Both the position numbers and the translations under genes were made by a program. Below the pieces are notes generated by a model that did no database searches, was not told where the DNA came from, and saw nothing but the letters and a program-made list of their open reading frames with translations. From Paludibacteraceae bacterium (GTDB lineage: Bacteria > Bacteroidota > Bacteroidia > Bacteroidales > Paludibacteraceae), in assembly GCA_024693065.1 (NCBI GenBank), contig JAILLP010000030.1, positions 120,722 to 184,721 of the forward strand: 64,000 nucleotides of DNA, read 5' to 3'. This document shows positions 9,601 to 24,600 of this stretch, one piece after another; the stretch's first letter is position 1; every line of letters begins with the position of its first letter.

Positions 9601-12600
9601 CTGAAGTAATTGTTCTTAGTGTCACTTGTTTCATTGTTGACGGTCCAAGTGTATCCGTCATTTGCTCCAGACACGTAGATGAGCTTCTCTTCTCCGTAGC
9701 ATACGTAGTTGGTATCCATTTTAAAGGCAAGTACAGGGTACTCCTTCACGTGGATAGTGATGTTCCTGTTGCTGACACATCCGTGCTTGTCTTTTGCCCA
9801 AACCGTGAGGGTGGTGTCAGTACCCGTCGGATTCACATTGCTCAGTATGAATGGATTAATTCTGCTATATCCCAAATTTCCGTAGTTGTCTGCGTCTGCG
9901 TCGTGGTTCCAATTGTATCGCAGATTTATGTCGTCTCCGATAATCCTAGCATCTTCTCCACGACAGATTGGGTCCAGCAGGCTCAAAGAGAATTCCGGCA
10001 ATGGGTTGATGCCCACATTGGCTCTTCCTGTGGATACACACTTGTGCTTGTCCTCTACCTTGATGATGAAGGTGGCGGCAGAGGTTAATTGAGGCGTTGT
10101 ATATGTCGCTCCCTCCGTGCTTGTCGCGTTCCAGAGATAAGTCACTTCGGACGGACTTGTGCTTGGATCCGTCTTGGTACATACTGCTGTCAATTTTATC
10201 GAATCATTGTAGCAGATGGCTGTGTCGATAGGTTGGATGGTAGGCAACTCCCATACGTTGACAGTGAAATCCAAGTATGACTTGCAACCACCCTTCTCGC
10301 TAGTCGCTGTCACTGTGAATTTGCTCTTGTTCTCGTTGATGATCTCTTGGATGTAGTTGTTCGTGCTACCATTGCTCCAAACGAGAGTGGATGGGATGTT
10401 TGTTGAAACCTGTAAGTATGCGGACGAACCAACGCAGACGGTGTCTGCCTTCTTGACAACATCTATGATTGGATATGGATCTGCCAAGATGGTTAATGAT
10501 TCAATCTCTTCGCATCCCTTCATGCCTTCGTCAGTATTCGATTTAGCCGTCACATACAACGTGGTGTCTTTCGTGAGCGGCAACCAACCTGATTGATAGG
10601 TGGAGGCGTGTCGGCTGCTCAGACTCTTACCCTCGTAGAGTTGTACTTCTGCACCGTTTGGTGTCCTCCAGGTATATTTGAGGTTTTGGCTAGAAATAGC
10701 TTTCACCTCTATCCAACCGATGGTGGTGTCGTTCGCGCAGATGGATGGATTGCTTTCCAATCTGAATACTGGTCGTTTCTCTAGATTTACAGTGACACTG
10801 TCGAAATTCTCACATCCATGGGAGTCTTTACCTGCCAAGTGGTATGTGGTCTTGTCCGTTGGTGCGATTTCGAAGCTGTCGATGTGGCTGTATGCATTGT
10901 TTTCCCACTTGTATACTTGGTTCGGTGAAACAAGTGGAATGTCGCTTCCTGTCGCTACCAACGTGTCGGTGAAGGCTTCACAGATTGTGAAGGAAGGTTC
11001 TCTGTTAATCTTGATTTCCGGCATCTTCCATGTTGATACTAGGAATCCAGTGTCTCTCGTACATCCTTGCATCGTCACTTTGGAGACGAAATATGCCTCG
11101 TTTGTGATGCCATTCTTAAATGTAGGAGCTTGCGTGGTGTAACTTGTGGCGCTCGACAACAATGTGGAGTCTGTCCCGCTCACTGTATACCAAGTATAGG
11201 TTGCGGCCACATTCTTTCCTGTCATCGTGGCTTGGTTACCCTTACATATGCTATCCGGATAGTCGATGTTGGCCAATGGGAAGAGCTTGGTCTGAATACT
11301 TATGGATTCTTTGTTCTTACATCCGAGAGGGTCTTGCGCCCAAACTGAGAACATAAGGGTTGCCGGTGTGCCTACGCTATCCGTCTTGAATTCGTGGGTG
11401 TTCACATCCTCGAACGCTCCGTTCTTGTTGTCGCTCCAATTATAAGTGAGTTGTGTTCCTTCGTCATCTGGTTTCGCTGTGACTATTGCGTTTTCACCCT
11501 CGCAGACGAGAGGATCTGCTGACAGACTGAATGTTGGCAACTCGTTCACTTGAACCTCGAATGTGTCACTGTTCTCACACGTTGTGGCTGTGCTAGTGGC
11601 AAGTACGGTGTAACTGGTGGTCAATCTCGGAGATTCATGTAGTGAGGCGCTGTCGGATCCGAGAAGACTTTGGTTACCTGTGATCTTCCAATGGTATGTG
11701 GTTGGCTCCGTGCTGACGGCTTTCAAGACAACGCTGTCACCATAGCAGATGCTTGGTGTATTGGTCTGAATCTTGATACCTGGCAGATCGTAAACTTTTA
11801 CGGTCACGTGGTCTTGCTTCTTACAACCATCCAATTCTCCTTCTACGATATATCTCGTTTCCTGCCATACCGTATCTACCAGTTGAAATTGTCCGAGCTT
11901 TTTACTGTTTAACGAGTCTCCTCTATCGTTCGTCCAATCGTAACGGTTGGAGTTTCCTGTTACAACAAGGGTTACAACGTCGCCCATACAGATCGTGGTG
12001 TCGTTGGTTTTAATCTTGATTTCTGGAGTTTTCTTCGCCCTCACTTCGAAGGTTTTGGTGTTATAGCAAGTGATACCGTTGATCTTATAGCTTCCTTTTA
12101 CCTTTAGCACGGTGTCTGCTCCGATTGGCAAGAAAATAGTATCCCTGCCGATGGATGAGTATTGGACGCCATTCTCTGTCCATGTGATAATAGTATCCCT
12201 TCCGCTATCTTTCACATAACCATACCAGTCATAGCTCAATGGATATCCTATGGTTATAGGTGTCGTGTAGAGCTTGTTGGTCGTGTCGGAACATACGTCC
12301 GCCACACCGTTTACTTCGAACGATGGTAATGCGTTGATGTGGACAGGTATTGTGTCTCTGTTCTGACATCCATGATTGTCGGTCACAAGCACAACATGCT
12401 TTTCTCCCTCGTTCTTTGGACTTATGAGGGTAGTGTCCTTGTCGTTGTTGGTTGCAGGGGATGTGCTTCTATCGTCCCACTTATAGGTGTATGGGGTCGG
12501 CGCATCCTTCACTGTCACGATGAGTTTCACCTCACCGTCCTTACATGCTTGCGCAGTATCTGACCTTTGAGTCTCTGCGTCTGTGATGATTACGTCTGGC

Positions 12601-15600
12601 AAATCCCAAATCCTAATAGTGGTGTCAACCTCTGAGCTACAGCCTTCTTTCTCTCCTATGATGGTGAATGTCGTAGCGCTCTTCAGGAGGTCGCTTGAAT
12701 AGTTGTTTCCGTTCTCTTTCAGCACGTTGCGACGGCTGTCGAGCCATTTGAACGATGTCTGGTAAATGGATCCGGATACAGTGTCCTCTGCGGTGAGAGC
12801 CACAGGACTACCGTAACATACTGCGCTATCTGTACTGATCTTGATCTGTGGATTAGGCTTCCAAAGAATCTTATGTTTTACTGTGTCGGAGATGCAACCA
12901 TTGCCATCCTTCGCCAATGCGTAGTATGTGGTCGTGTCGGAGAGGGTGATTCTCTCTGTCGTGTTGCCTGCATTGTTGGCGAACGAATGAGTCTTTCCGT
13001 CTCCAATAGCACCCCACAGATAGGAGAGCTCGGCTTTGTTGGCCACTAGGACACTGTCCTTCCCGTCGCACATCTTGGCAGGGTAGGTGAAGTCAAACCT
13101 TGGAAGTGGATTTACCTTCACTGTGATGTCTGCGGTGTCCATACATCCGTGTATGTCGGTTCCGTAGACGATGTACTTCTGCTCGTTGTCCGCTGTTACG
13201 GTGATGGCTGGGGTTGCTCCCGTGAATCCTTGCCACTCGAATTTGCTTATGTTAGCTCCGCTTTCCTTTTCCGCTCTGAGCTCGATGGATTCATGGAAGC
13301 ATGCGGCGGTGTCGGCTTTCGTCCCATCAAAGATGGTGATTGTCGGACGATCCCATATGGACACCGTCATGGAATCTGAAGAAGAACATCCGTCGGTCGT
13401 TCCTGTCACGATGAATTTCTTGCTTTGGGTCAACCCTTTTTCTGTGTAAGTGGAGCGAGTGTTGTTCAGCCCTTTCCATACGTAAGTAGTCGCACCTGAT
13501 GCGGTGAGTACTGCGTCGCTTCCCTTACATATCGTGTCAGGTCCCTCCAATTCCACCGTCGGGTTGTCTTTCTTCGTGATTGCCACTTCTCCTTCCGCCT
13601 TGCAGAATTGGTTGTTGTAGGCAATGACTGAATAGGATGAGTCTCCGTCTATCTTGACTTTCAGGTGCAGGTCTTCATCCCTGAGTAGGGTGGTAGACGT
13701 GGAGTCTCCAGCCTTGATGGTGTGGTTGGTGTTTTTATTCTTCCATTCGATATATATCAGGTTGTTTCCGTTGACATATACGTTGCTGATTGCACCCTTG
13801 CAGTAGAATGTGTCACCCTTAGGTGTTATTCTTGGCTTGGTGTGGGCGCTGAGTGAGTATTGCCCTGTTGCGGAACAATTCAAATTGTTCGTCAATGTGA
13901 CTTTGTATAATTCATCTTTGGTCGGAGATTCAGAAATCGTCATGTTTCCAGTGTTGATTGTCACTCCTCCTTTTTCCCACACTGCATTGATGATATTCTT
14001 GTATGCGCTTGTGTCGGATGCGGTTAAGTCCACAGTCTCACCTGTGCAGACGAATGCTGGTCCATCTACTTTCACTTCTGGCGTCGGGTTCACCTTGAAC
14101 TCGATTGGTATCGTTTGTTCACACATGATGCTCGTTGTGGACTGCGTATAGCGGTTGAACGCTTTGACAGTATCCTTATATGTGCCAACTTCACGTACCG
14201 TATCCTCTACATATTGGGCTATGCTCGTCATGTTAGTGGTGCCAGGCCAAATGTAGTAGTCGGCAGTCTCGTCGCCTTGTGCTACGTCTGCTTTTACTTT
14301 GTAGATTTGTGTTCCGCCGTAGCATAAGCTATCTTCATAACTCAATGTCACGTTTGGTGTGTCTCTTACGGCGATCAACTTCGAAACGGTGTCTCGACAA
14401 ACCAACTGTCCTGTCGCATTGTATGCTACCTCAACCCGAACCATTACGTCCTTGTCGAATATGTTGATTTTCGCCTTGTTGCCATTGACTTGAGATGGGT
14501 TGATGGCGCTCCAAATGTTGGATGCGGCAACGGAATCCTCCCATGTGTAGGTGGCTGTGCCATTGATGCCCCTGTGGCTGGCGCTAATATTCACTTCGCT
14601 TCCTTGGCATGCGATGGCATTCGCCTCTAACTCGATGATTGGAAGTTTGTGGACTTCAATTAACTTCTCCGCCGTGTCCGTACATTGTGTTTCCAAGTCG
14701 GTGGTCACTACACGGTATGTCGTAGACTGCGTCGGATTGACAGTGATTGTGTCACTTCCTAAAGCGTTTGTGCTGGATTCGCTCGTGTTCCACTCGTACT
14801 TGATGTCATGGGACGTGATATCAGTCTTTGCCTTCAAGTCTACTGGTTGTTTCTCGCATATGTCTTTTTCGCTGTCGAGAATAACCGATGGCCTTGGATT
14901 GATACGGATATGGAAGGTGGTATCGCTCTCGCAACCATTCTTGTCCGTTCCCTTGATCGTGTATTGGTGAATGTTGTCTCCGCTGGTGAATGAGGTGTAC
15001 GGAGGATTGATCGACTGGGACAATCCTGTTGCGTTGTTCGTCAATCCCCTGCCATTCCATACATACTTGGATGGGTCGGATCCTGCTCCGGAAACACGGA
15101 TAATCGTGCTTTCTCCGCTACAGAGTATGGAGTCTCCAATGATGGAGAGTACTGGGAGCTCCCATTGCGTGATGGTGAATGGTGCGGAGGTGTTCTCGCA
15201 ACCTCTGTCTGTTATCACATGTGCCTTGATGGTCTTTTGCGTCGCATCCATCATGACGTTATGTCTGTTGGAGGTCTCATTCTGTACGGTGTCGTTACCC
15301 TCGATCCATCTGTATGAGTATGGCTTCTTGCCGTTGTTGACGATGGCGGTGTATGTCTCCTCTTTCCCTTTACAAATGTACTTCTTGCCATCGATGGTGA
15401 TGGATGGTAATGCTTTGACGTTGACCTTGGCGGTGTCTCGGCCCACACATCCTCTTTCGTCAGTTACTTTAACTGGGAATTTGTAGGTGGACATCGTATT
15501 GGTGAGAGGTAATGTCATCGCTGTATCGCCTGGATTTATTACCGCATCGATGTTCCTCATTTCCCATGTGTAGGTGAATGAGATTGTGCTTCCTGGTGCG

Positions 15601-18600
15601 GCTGCGCTTTGTCTGCTTGCCTTTGCCACCAATTTTGCTTTCGAGTTGTAGCAGATCGTGTCGTCATTTGCTTTTGTGATGACTTCAGCTGTTAGTTTAG
15701 GAAGCTCCAACATCTTGATTTCCACAGAATCTGTCGTTTCACAACCGTTCTTCCTTGCGGTCACGTAGAATGTGGTATCGCTTTTGATCTGCACGTTTAT
15801 ACTGCTGTTAGTGCTGTTGACATCCTTCCATGAGAATGTGGAGGATGGACTGGTCGCGGTGAGCGTGATGTGATCGTTCTTGCAGACGGATGTGTCTGGA
15901 GTCATTGTGATAGCCGGATTCTCCTTCACAATCACCTTTTGCTTGGCTGTGTTTTCACACGTGAACCCTTCCTGATGGTATTTAGTCTTTGTTACAGTAT
16001 AGGTGTTCGTGGCGGTCACATTTGTTATCAGGGCTTCGTGTGAGGTGGAGATAGTGTTATTCTCTAGCGTCCAAGTGTAAGTGATGTTAGGATCGTTAGA
16101 TGGGTCTTCCACACTTAATGTCACATCAGTTCCCTTACAAGCGTATATGTCGCCTGTCGTTCTTACGGTAGGGAGATCCTCCACTTTCACGTTGAACCTT
16201 GCGGTATCCTTACAACCTTTGTCACTGGTTCCCAACAACCAGTAATTCGTGTTGGTGAGTGCCGTTGGAGTGTAGGTCTGTCCTGTCGATTTGTTGCTCC
16301 ATTGGTATGTCTCCGCATCTCCTCCTCTAGTCAGTGTTAACAAACTTCCCAAGCAGACGGTGGTGTCGTTTGCCTTCTTCCCGTTGATGAGGACATTTGG
16401 CAATGGGTTGACAGTGATGGTGACGGATTCTATCTTGGAACATCCGTCAGATATTGCTTCCACCTTGTAGGTGGTTGTTGCCGTTGGTCCGAGATTTACG
16501 TCGGATGCGCCACCAAGAGAGGCAGCTTCACCGAGCCATCTGTACGTGCCTCCAGAGTTGCCGATGAGGGTGATGCGTGTGCTTGCACCCTTACAAATGG
16601 TTTTGATTCCATTGAATGTGATTTTTGGCATTGGCTTAACTCTGACGGTCACCTCTTTTGTTTCCACACAGTGTTCTCCGTCAGTGGATCCTTCGTTCAC
16701 TCTGACGAAGAATGTGGTGTCTTTTTCTTTGATACTTGGTGAGTATGTGCTTCCTGTGCCTACTATTGTGGTTGTGTCGTTTGCATACCATGTTATGCGC
16801 TCGAATGAGGATCCATTGTCTACTGTGAGTGTCGTTTGCATGTTAGGACATACGTATGTGACACCTGATATGTTGATCTTTGGCTTGGCGCTGACAATCA
16901 ATGTGGCTGTGTCGCTGTTGACGCAACCGTTTTGGTCTGTCACAGTCAGTGTATAGCCTCTTTCTCCGGTTTGTTTAGGCGAGATGTTAACCTTCACTTG
17001 TCTGTCAGATACTGTCTCGGATCCGGTGATGCTGTTTGCGTCTTTGCTGGCTTTCCAATCGTATCCATTGACCGCTGCCATAGCATTCGCACTGTTGTAG
17101 GTTTTATCGAATGTGATGGATGCGGAGAAGGAAGTGTCTTGCCCGATGCAAATCTTCGCAGGGGTGAGGCCTGTGATGCTTGGTAATGCATGTACTAAGA
17201 CTGCCACTGTAGTGTCATGCATACAACTTTCCTTGGTACCCGTCACTTTGATGGAATCGGTTGCCGTTACGTTTGGAATGATTAGAGAGGAACTTCCTGA
17301 TTGTCTCTCCGAGAACTCGCTTTCTGTGCTCTTCTTCCCTTTCCAATTGTAGGTGACTCCACTTGTTGCTGTGTTCTGATCAATGTATACTTTCGCATTC
17401 GTCCCGAAACATACTGTGTCTGGAACTACGGTGAAGCGTGGCGCATCCTTCTTCTCGATGGTATAGTCCGCGCTATCCTTACATGTCAGGTTGTAGAGTG
17501 GATATGTTCTGAAAACGATTACCCGGAAGGTTGAATCCTGCTCGATTCTCACATTGCTGAGGGCTTGATTATTCCCTATCAGTTCATTTCCAGTCGTTCC
17601 TACGGCGTACCAATCGTGTCTGTATTCGCTGCTTGCTTGGTTCTGTTCTGTCAGAGAGAGGAGGTCTCCCTTACAGATTTTTTTGTCGTCAGTGCCATCG
17701 ATGACACGTTTGATGCCAACGATAGGGTTGCTGTAAACATTGACTTTGACGGTCGTGTCTTTCTGACATGCGTTGTCGTCTGTTGCGGTCACCTTGTAGT
17801 TGGCGTCCGTTTTAATGTTCTTGACGAAGATGCTATCCTTGTCTTTCCTTCCGTCAATGTTTTCTCCCTCCCACAAGTAGGTCGGGTTGTTATTGTTGCC
17901 TGATATGCTTGCGACCAATACCGTGTCGGTTCCGTAACATACGTTTTTGCCCTCCACAGTCAACGTAGGCAATGGATGTACGGTGATCTTGACGGTTGAG
18001 TCGTTGACACAACCATTGGTGCTTGTGGCGACCACTCTGAATTCTTCTGTGATGTCACTTCCTGTCGCGTTGATCATCTTTTGGTTGTTGTCCAGGTAAC
18101 CAAGCTGTAGGGTTGCCCATTTTACGGATATACCCTGATCAACGTGTGCGCTCATCTTCACGTCTGTTCCACTACATACGGTATCGTTAGGTGTAACAGT
18201 CAATTGAATTTGAGGCTTTGGCGTCATACGGATGGTTTTTGTGACCTTTTGGCACACACACCCGTTCCCGCCGGTTCCTGTCACGCTCAATGTGACGTCT
18301 CCTTTTATCTCTCTGATATATACTTGGTCGCTTCCTGTTGTGTAATCTAATGTCGCTTGTGCCGATTGACCTTCGTCGAAACTTACCTCATACCTATTGT
18401 TGGTCAGTCCAGACAAAGTGTAGGTGCCATCCAAACCTTCGCAGATGAAGTCTGGTCCATCTATCTGGATTTGTTCAGGGTTCTTGATGTCTACCGTCAC
18501 ACTGGCCGATTGCCTACAACTTTTCCCATCGGTGAAGTCCAGGGTATAGGAGGTCTTCTTGTCTGGTGAAACGTTCAGATTATTCGTGATGTTGTCGATG

Positions 18601-21600
18601 TTCTTCCACTTCCATCTGTAGTCGGTGTCGACACCGTTTGCGAATCCGACAACGCCTGAAATCAATATGTTATTGTTGTTCGAGCAGACAATCGGATTAT
18701 TGCTGATGTCAACGCCTCCGTTTTCAACTTTCAGGCTGAGGGTTGGCAGTTCGAATGGTGTTACTGTAATGGTACTATCCTTTTTACAGTCGTTTAATAC
18801 AGCGGAAAGCTTGAACGTGGTTTCGCCTGTGATTTCCGAGTTAGATATCCATTGTGAACCTCCTTGACTGCCGTCTGGCCAAATATAGTAATCGGCTTTG
18901 TCGCTTTCGTTGATCTTTATAGTCGCCAGATCGCCTTTGCAGACTTCTACGTCTTTGATCGATAGCGTAGGATTTGGCTTGTTGTTGACATAGAATGTGT
19001 CTGAAATGCCAACGCATTTGTCGTTATCCGTGGCTTTTGCCACAAATGCATACGGCAAATTTACCGTAGTGGTGTTCACATGGTTGACTGTGATGATGTT
19101 CCCTGGTGCGCTGGACGTCTCGAACTCATTGTTGCTTAATTGAGTGGCGCCAATCCACACTTCCCAATCGTATTTTTCGATTGTCTTATTGCTCACTCTA
19201 GCGGTAAGGGCAACAGATGTGTCTATGCAGACTGAGTTGTCTCCCGAAATGGTTACATTAGGGAGTGGAATGCCTGTGATGGTCGTATCCTTAGTGTCGA
19301 CACATCCAGTCCTGTTGTCTATCACTTTGACAGTGTGTTTTTGTGGCAGGGTAGTGGTGATGCCTACTCTTAATGAATCTTTATTATATGATGTGTTGTT
19401 GTCCCACATATATGTGAATCCTTGTCCTGCATTGTTCATTTCGTGGACATTGCTTGGGGATTGCGCCTTCGCCTTGATGGTGACGCTGTCGCCGATACAT
19501 CTTCTTCCTTCTATCGCATCGATGAGAACGGTAGGCAACTCATTGACCCAAACAGTGATATCTGCCGTGTCGACGCAATTGCCATCTGTTCCTTCAACCC
19601 TATAAGTCTTGGTCGCTGTCAATTCTTCTGTGTAGGAAGAACCTGTTGCGTAAGCTGTTCCGTCGCTATTCAACCATCTGTAGATCTTGGCACCTGTTAA
19701 ATTGATGGTCTTTCGTCCATCCCCTTTGCATCGGGTGCTGTCTGCGGTTGTGATATTTGGCTTTTTCTCTTTTGACAATGTTTTCCTGTCAGACTCGCCG
19801 ATGCAAGTGGTGCCTTCGGTTGAGTGTGCAGGGTATTCTTCAACCCACACTGTGATGTCAGGGAATTCTGGTGTGATTGTTACTGAAATCTCAGAATTGT
19901 CTTGACCTCCCACAGAGAAGATGATGTCTGAATTATTATATGTGTGTGGTCCATTCTCCCTGTATGTTTCATTGCCGATGTGCCATACATAGGATGATCC
20001 ATTTTGTCCGATCGCTGACCACTTGACTGTGTTTCCGACGCATGGAGCCCCTTCCGAAAGGATATTAGGTTTCGGGTTCGGAATGACGGTGACAACTGCG
20101 TTCTTCGTGGTTCTACAAGTCAAATTGTTTGAGTATTTTTTCTGGGCCGTGATGGCGTAACTTTTGTTCTTGTCTGTATGAACATGGAAGGTATGTGCCG
20201 TCGTTGAAGATATATTTTCTCCCTCCATAGCGTAGGAGTAAGGCTCTGCAGAGGTGACTTTGATGTTCACGTCGTGGCTTCCATTTTTACAGATACTGAT
20301 ACTGTCAGGTGTGAGAACGAAATTAGGATTCTCCCTGACTGGCACTGTGATCTGGGTATCTTTCTTACATCCGTTGTTTGTTGCGGTCACAGTGAAAATC
20401 GTGGCCTCATGCAATTGCTGGGTCACATGATCCGCATTTGACACTGAGTTTTCCGCATTGTTGTCACCTCCCCAGCCCCAATCATAACGGGTGTTGCGTT
20501 CTGGGTTGGAGATGGAAACTGTCATGTTCTCTCCTGCACATCTGTCTGGCAAGGTGAATTGAGGATTTGGTGTTGGTTTGACGGTCAATGTGTATTGGGC
20601 GGTTCCTTCGCATTGGTCGCTGTTAATACCTGTGATCGTTATTTTCTTTGTGCCGGATGTTAATTGGCTTTTGTTGATGGTGTAACTCTTCCCGTTGGCG
20701 GTTGGTAGCTCATTGGAATCAGCTTCCCATGTATAACTGATGTTGGATTCGTTCGTCTCACCATCGGTTTTTGCCTTCAATACGAGAGAGTCGTATTCGC
20801 AGATGTTCCCTTCTCCGTTTCTTGTGTAGAAGTTTCCTCCGTCGTCACTGACTCTGACGATAGGTATGCCGAGAACGTTCAGCTTGTATTGCTTTGTGCT
20901 CTCACATTTTGTTATTGTATCCGTCGCATGGGCGGTGTAAGTCATTTCTCCTGTGGCGTTAATCACAGGTGTGAAGGTGTTGGAATTGATAGATCCGTTC
21001 CATTTCCATGTCACGTTGTTGATAGGATTTGCGGTAATGGTTACTGTCTCTTGAGTCGCATTGCTGAGACATATCTTTCCTTCGTCATCCTTACCTCCGA
21101 TGCTGGTAATGTTATTTGATGTATTGAATGTGATGGTTGGTTTGTCGTTGATATGGATATCTTTTATCGTGTCAGCTTTTCCACAACCATTCTTATAACC
21201 AATGATGGCAAAGCCTTTCCCGTTCTTGTGAGATTCGATGGAGTCGTTTAAAAGCACTCTGGATGAACCTGTCGTCTTTTGATCGAAATCCCAATATATG
21301 GATGTGACTCCATCGATGGTGACGATAGCATCACTTCCCTCGCAGACATTGATGGCTGGAACATTGAATGACGGTGAAGGCTTGACGGTTACAATGTGTT
21401 TAACTGTGTCTGTACATCCAATATTGTTGGATGCGATGACATTGATGGCCACTGTTGTGTTCTCCGTACCGCCGTTTGTGAATGTCGGAGAGATTGTCGT
21501 TTTGTTATTCTCCGTTTTTGTCTCGTTGCCTATTTTCCACTCCCAGTTGAATGTGACGGAGTTGTCCGACGTGTTTTTGTTTTCTGCGGTGAGGGTTAAA

Positions 21601-24600
21601 GGATTCCCGGAGCAGATGGTCTTGTCGCCCGTCACTATGAAGCTTGGAATTGCCTTGACGGTTACGGTCACTGTGGAGTCGGAGTGGCAGCCTCCCAACT
21701 TGTTGTAACCTATTACGGTATACTTATGTGTTCCTGTCGCATTCGGTGTTACAGAGGCTTCTCCATTTTGCTTGTCGGTCAATCCATTTCCTTTCGTCCA
21801 AACGATCAGGGAGTCTGCGTTTCCTGCTTGTAGCGTGATTGTTTGTCCGAAGCAAATCTCTTGATTTGGACTTACGGTAAGTTCTGGTTTCCTGTAGCCG
21901 GTTACTGTCACCGCTGTGCTGTCGGATTTACAGCCACCTTTGGTTGCTACTAACTTGTAATTTTTCGTTGCCGCATTCAGAATGGCAGTGTGGTTGGTTC
22001 CTTTTGCGCTCTTCTGCTGCCCGTTCTCTACCCAGAACCATTCGTAGGTGTCCGCATCACCTTCCATTACTTTCACAGTGGCATAGTCACCTATACATGC
22101 TGTAGTGTCTCTGGTGACGAAGACAGGGTATGGACTCGTCTTGATGGTGTAGGTGGTTGTTCCTGGACATCCTTTCAGACTTGTGCCTTCCACAGTGATG
22201 ATGGTGTCTTTTGTTACCGTTATGCTGGCCTCGCCTTTATTCGTGCCTGTACCAATAATACGACCTTCGTTCCAAGTATAGTCGTTTCCTCCACCGTTGC
22301 CAGCCACCAGACTTACTTGTTGAGCGTTGTTGCTACCCGCACAGACGGTCGTGTCTCCTCCTGACTTTCCGTTGATGGTCAGGATCGGGTTGCTGTTGAC
22401 TGTGATCTCCAGGGTGTCTCTTCCTGTACACTGTGCCTCATCTGTTACGGTGATGATGCAAGTCATGTCATTGTCTGGTTTCAGCGTTGTCTCGCAGGAT
22501 GTCGTGCTGGAGGTGTTCCAAGAGTAGGTCAAACTGCTGGTTCCTGTCCCATTAGTGCAATCCTGTGTTTTAACGTTGATGGAGTCGCCCGCACAGATTT
22601 CCACTTTTTCTTTGTTTTCCCAGTTGCCTCCTACTTCCGTTAACAGGGTGATGGTCGGGTTCTCTGTGACAACGATAGTATGGGACTTCCTTGTGTCACA
22701 TGAACCATTGCTTATGATGGCGATGAATTTGTGCGTGCCTATCTTGACGGATTCAAAAGAGAGCACTCCTCCATTGTTCGTGACTTTTGAGGCGGCTGCG
22801 CTATTGGTCAAAGTCGTGATTTCTGCCCCGACTGAGTCCTGCCCGTTGCTGTATTGGTACCATTTGATAGTGTACTCTGAGCTGGTCGCACCGATGAGAT
22901 CCACATTGCTGCCGGCACAGGCTTTGTTAACACCCGTGATGCTTAGGTCTGGTGCCATCAATGGGTCCACCACGATGATTTCAGGCTGTGATACACAACC
23001 GTTCATGTCTGTACCTGTTACGGAGAATGTTGTGGATTGTCTGATGATGACTGTGTCGAGTTGATCGTTTCTTCTGTCAGACTGGTTCGTTAGATTATGG
23101 ATTGCGGTTTTCCCTGACCATTCCCATTGGATGCTATCCATGACTTCGTCTGCGGAGGCATTGATTGTAACAGTCTGTCCTTCGCAGATTTCGTTTGCGG
23201 AGAGTGCCAGCTTTGGCAATTTTTTGAATTCGATGGTCTTTGTCGCTTCTGTCTCACAACCAGCGGTGTCCGTAATCTGTAGGGAGAATTGTGTGTTCTC
23301 GTATATGAGACCTTTCGCCGTCTCTCCCTTGCCTCCTTGTGGTGACCACTGATAGGTATATCTCATGCCTGTTGGATTCCCGGCATCAGGAACTGCAGAT
23401 ATCTTGAAGGAGTCATTCTCACAGGTGTAATCCTTCTCCGCTGCTATTGTGAACTTGGATTCCGGATAGATGTTGATGATGATGCTGTCGCTTCCGGTAC
23501 ACTCGTCCACTGTCTTTGCGGTTGCGATGTACTTGGTGCGACCTGTTACACTTCCTGAACTTGTGTAACTTTGGTTGTGTGTCTCTCCTTGGCTGAAGTT
23601 GGAAGATTCCCATTCCCAGCTCTTGATGATGGCATTGTTGTTTTTGTTGTAGGCTATGAAGTTGGTCATCAATCCCTTGCAAACAAGAGTGTCACCCATG
23701 ATGTCTACATCTGGGATAGGGTTGGCCACGATTGTTTTCTCTGCGGAGGAAACACAAGTGAGGTATCCTCCAGAATTTGACAATTGGTAATTATGGACTT
23801 CCGTTCCTTCCACTCTGAAGGTGGTCGTCTCATTTATGGTAGGATTGATGGAATCGTTCTGGATATTGTATCTTCGACTATTGAATGCTCTTGACACAGA
23901 ACTGTAGTCTGCTGCTCCTTTTTCCTTCTTTGCCCATTGATAACGCAATGAGTTGGATTGTGCATCTTTCGTATAGATAGCGGTCATCTCAACGGAATCC
24001 CCTTTACATACAGCGTTGTGGGACGATTCGATTGTGATGGAAGGTTTTCTCTTCACGATGATGCCTCTCGTCGTATCATTGGTACATCCTTCCGTATTGG
24101 TGATAGTCAGAGTGATGCTTCTGATATCCATCAGTGCAGGTTTCTCGATGGAAGATGTGGTGTCTCCAGTGCTCCATAAGTGGTTTTGGGCGTTGGATAT
24201 GCCTTCGACATGTAGTCTCATGGTGTCGTTTTCACAATAAGCCGTGTCTCCTACGATGGAGAATGTTGGCTTAGCCTTGATCTGGACGAATGTGTCTATT
24301 GGGTCAGACGAACATCCGTTTTCAAGTCCTATAACCCTAAACATGTATGAGGTTATTCCTTGGACGGTTTTGGTGTATTTCGTTCCGGTTTGGTTGGTGA
24401 GGGTGGCAGACGCTCCGTTTCCTTCGTACCAGTTGTATGTGGCCGCACCGTCGACTGTGGCCACAATCTCTTCACCTTCGCAGACGTTAGGAGCTACGAC
24501 ATTAATCTGTGGTTTCGGATAGACGATGATGGTGGCTTCTGTAGTAGCAGGGCACCCATACGAGTTCTTGGCACTCACTTGGAATATGGTGGTGTCTGAC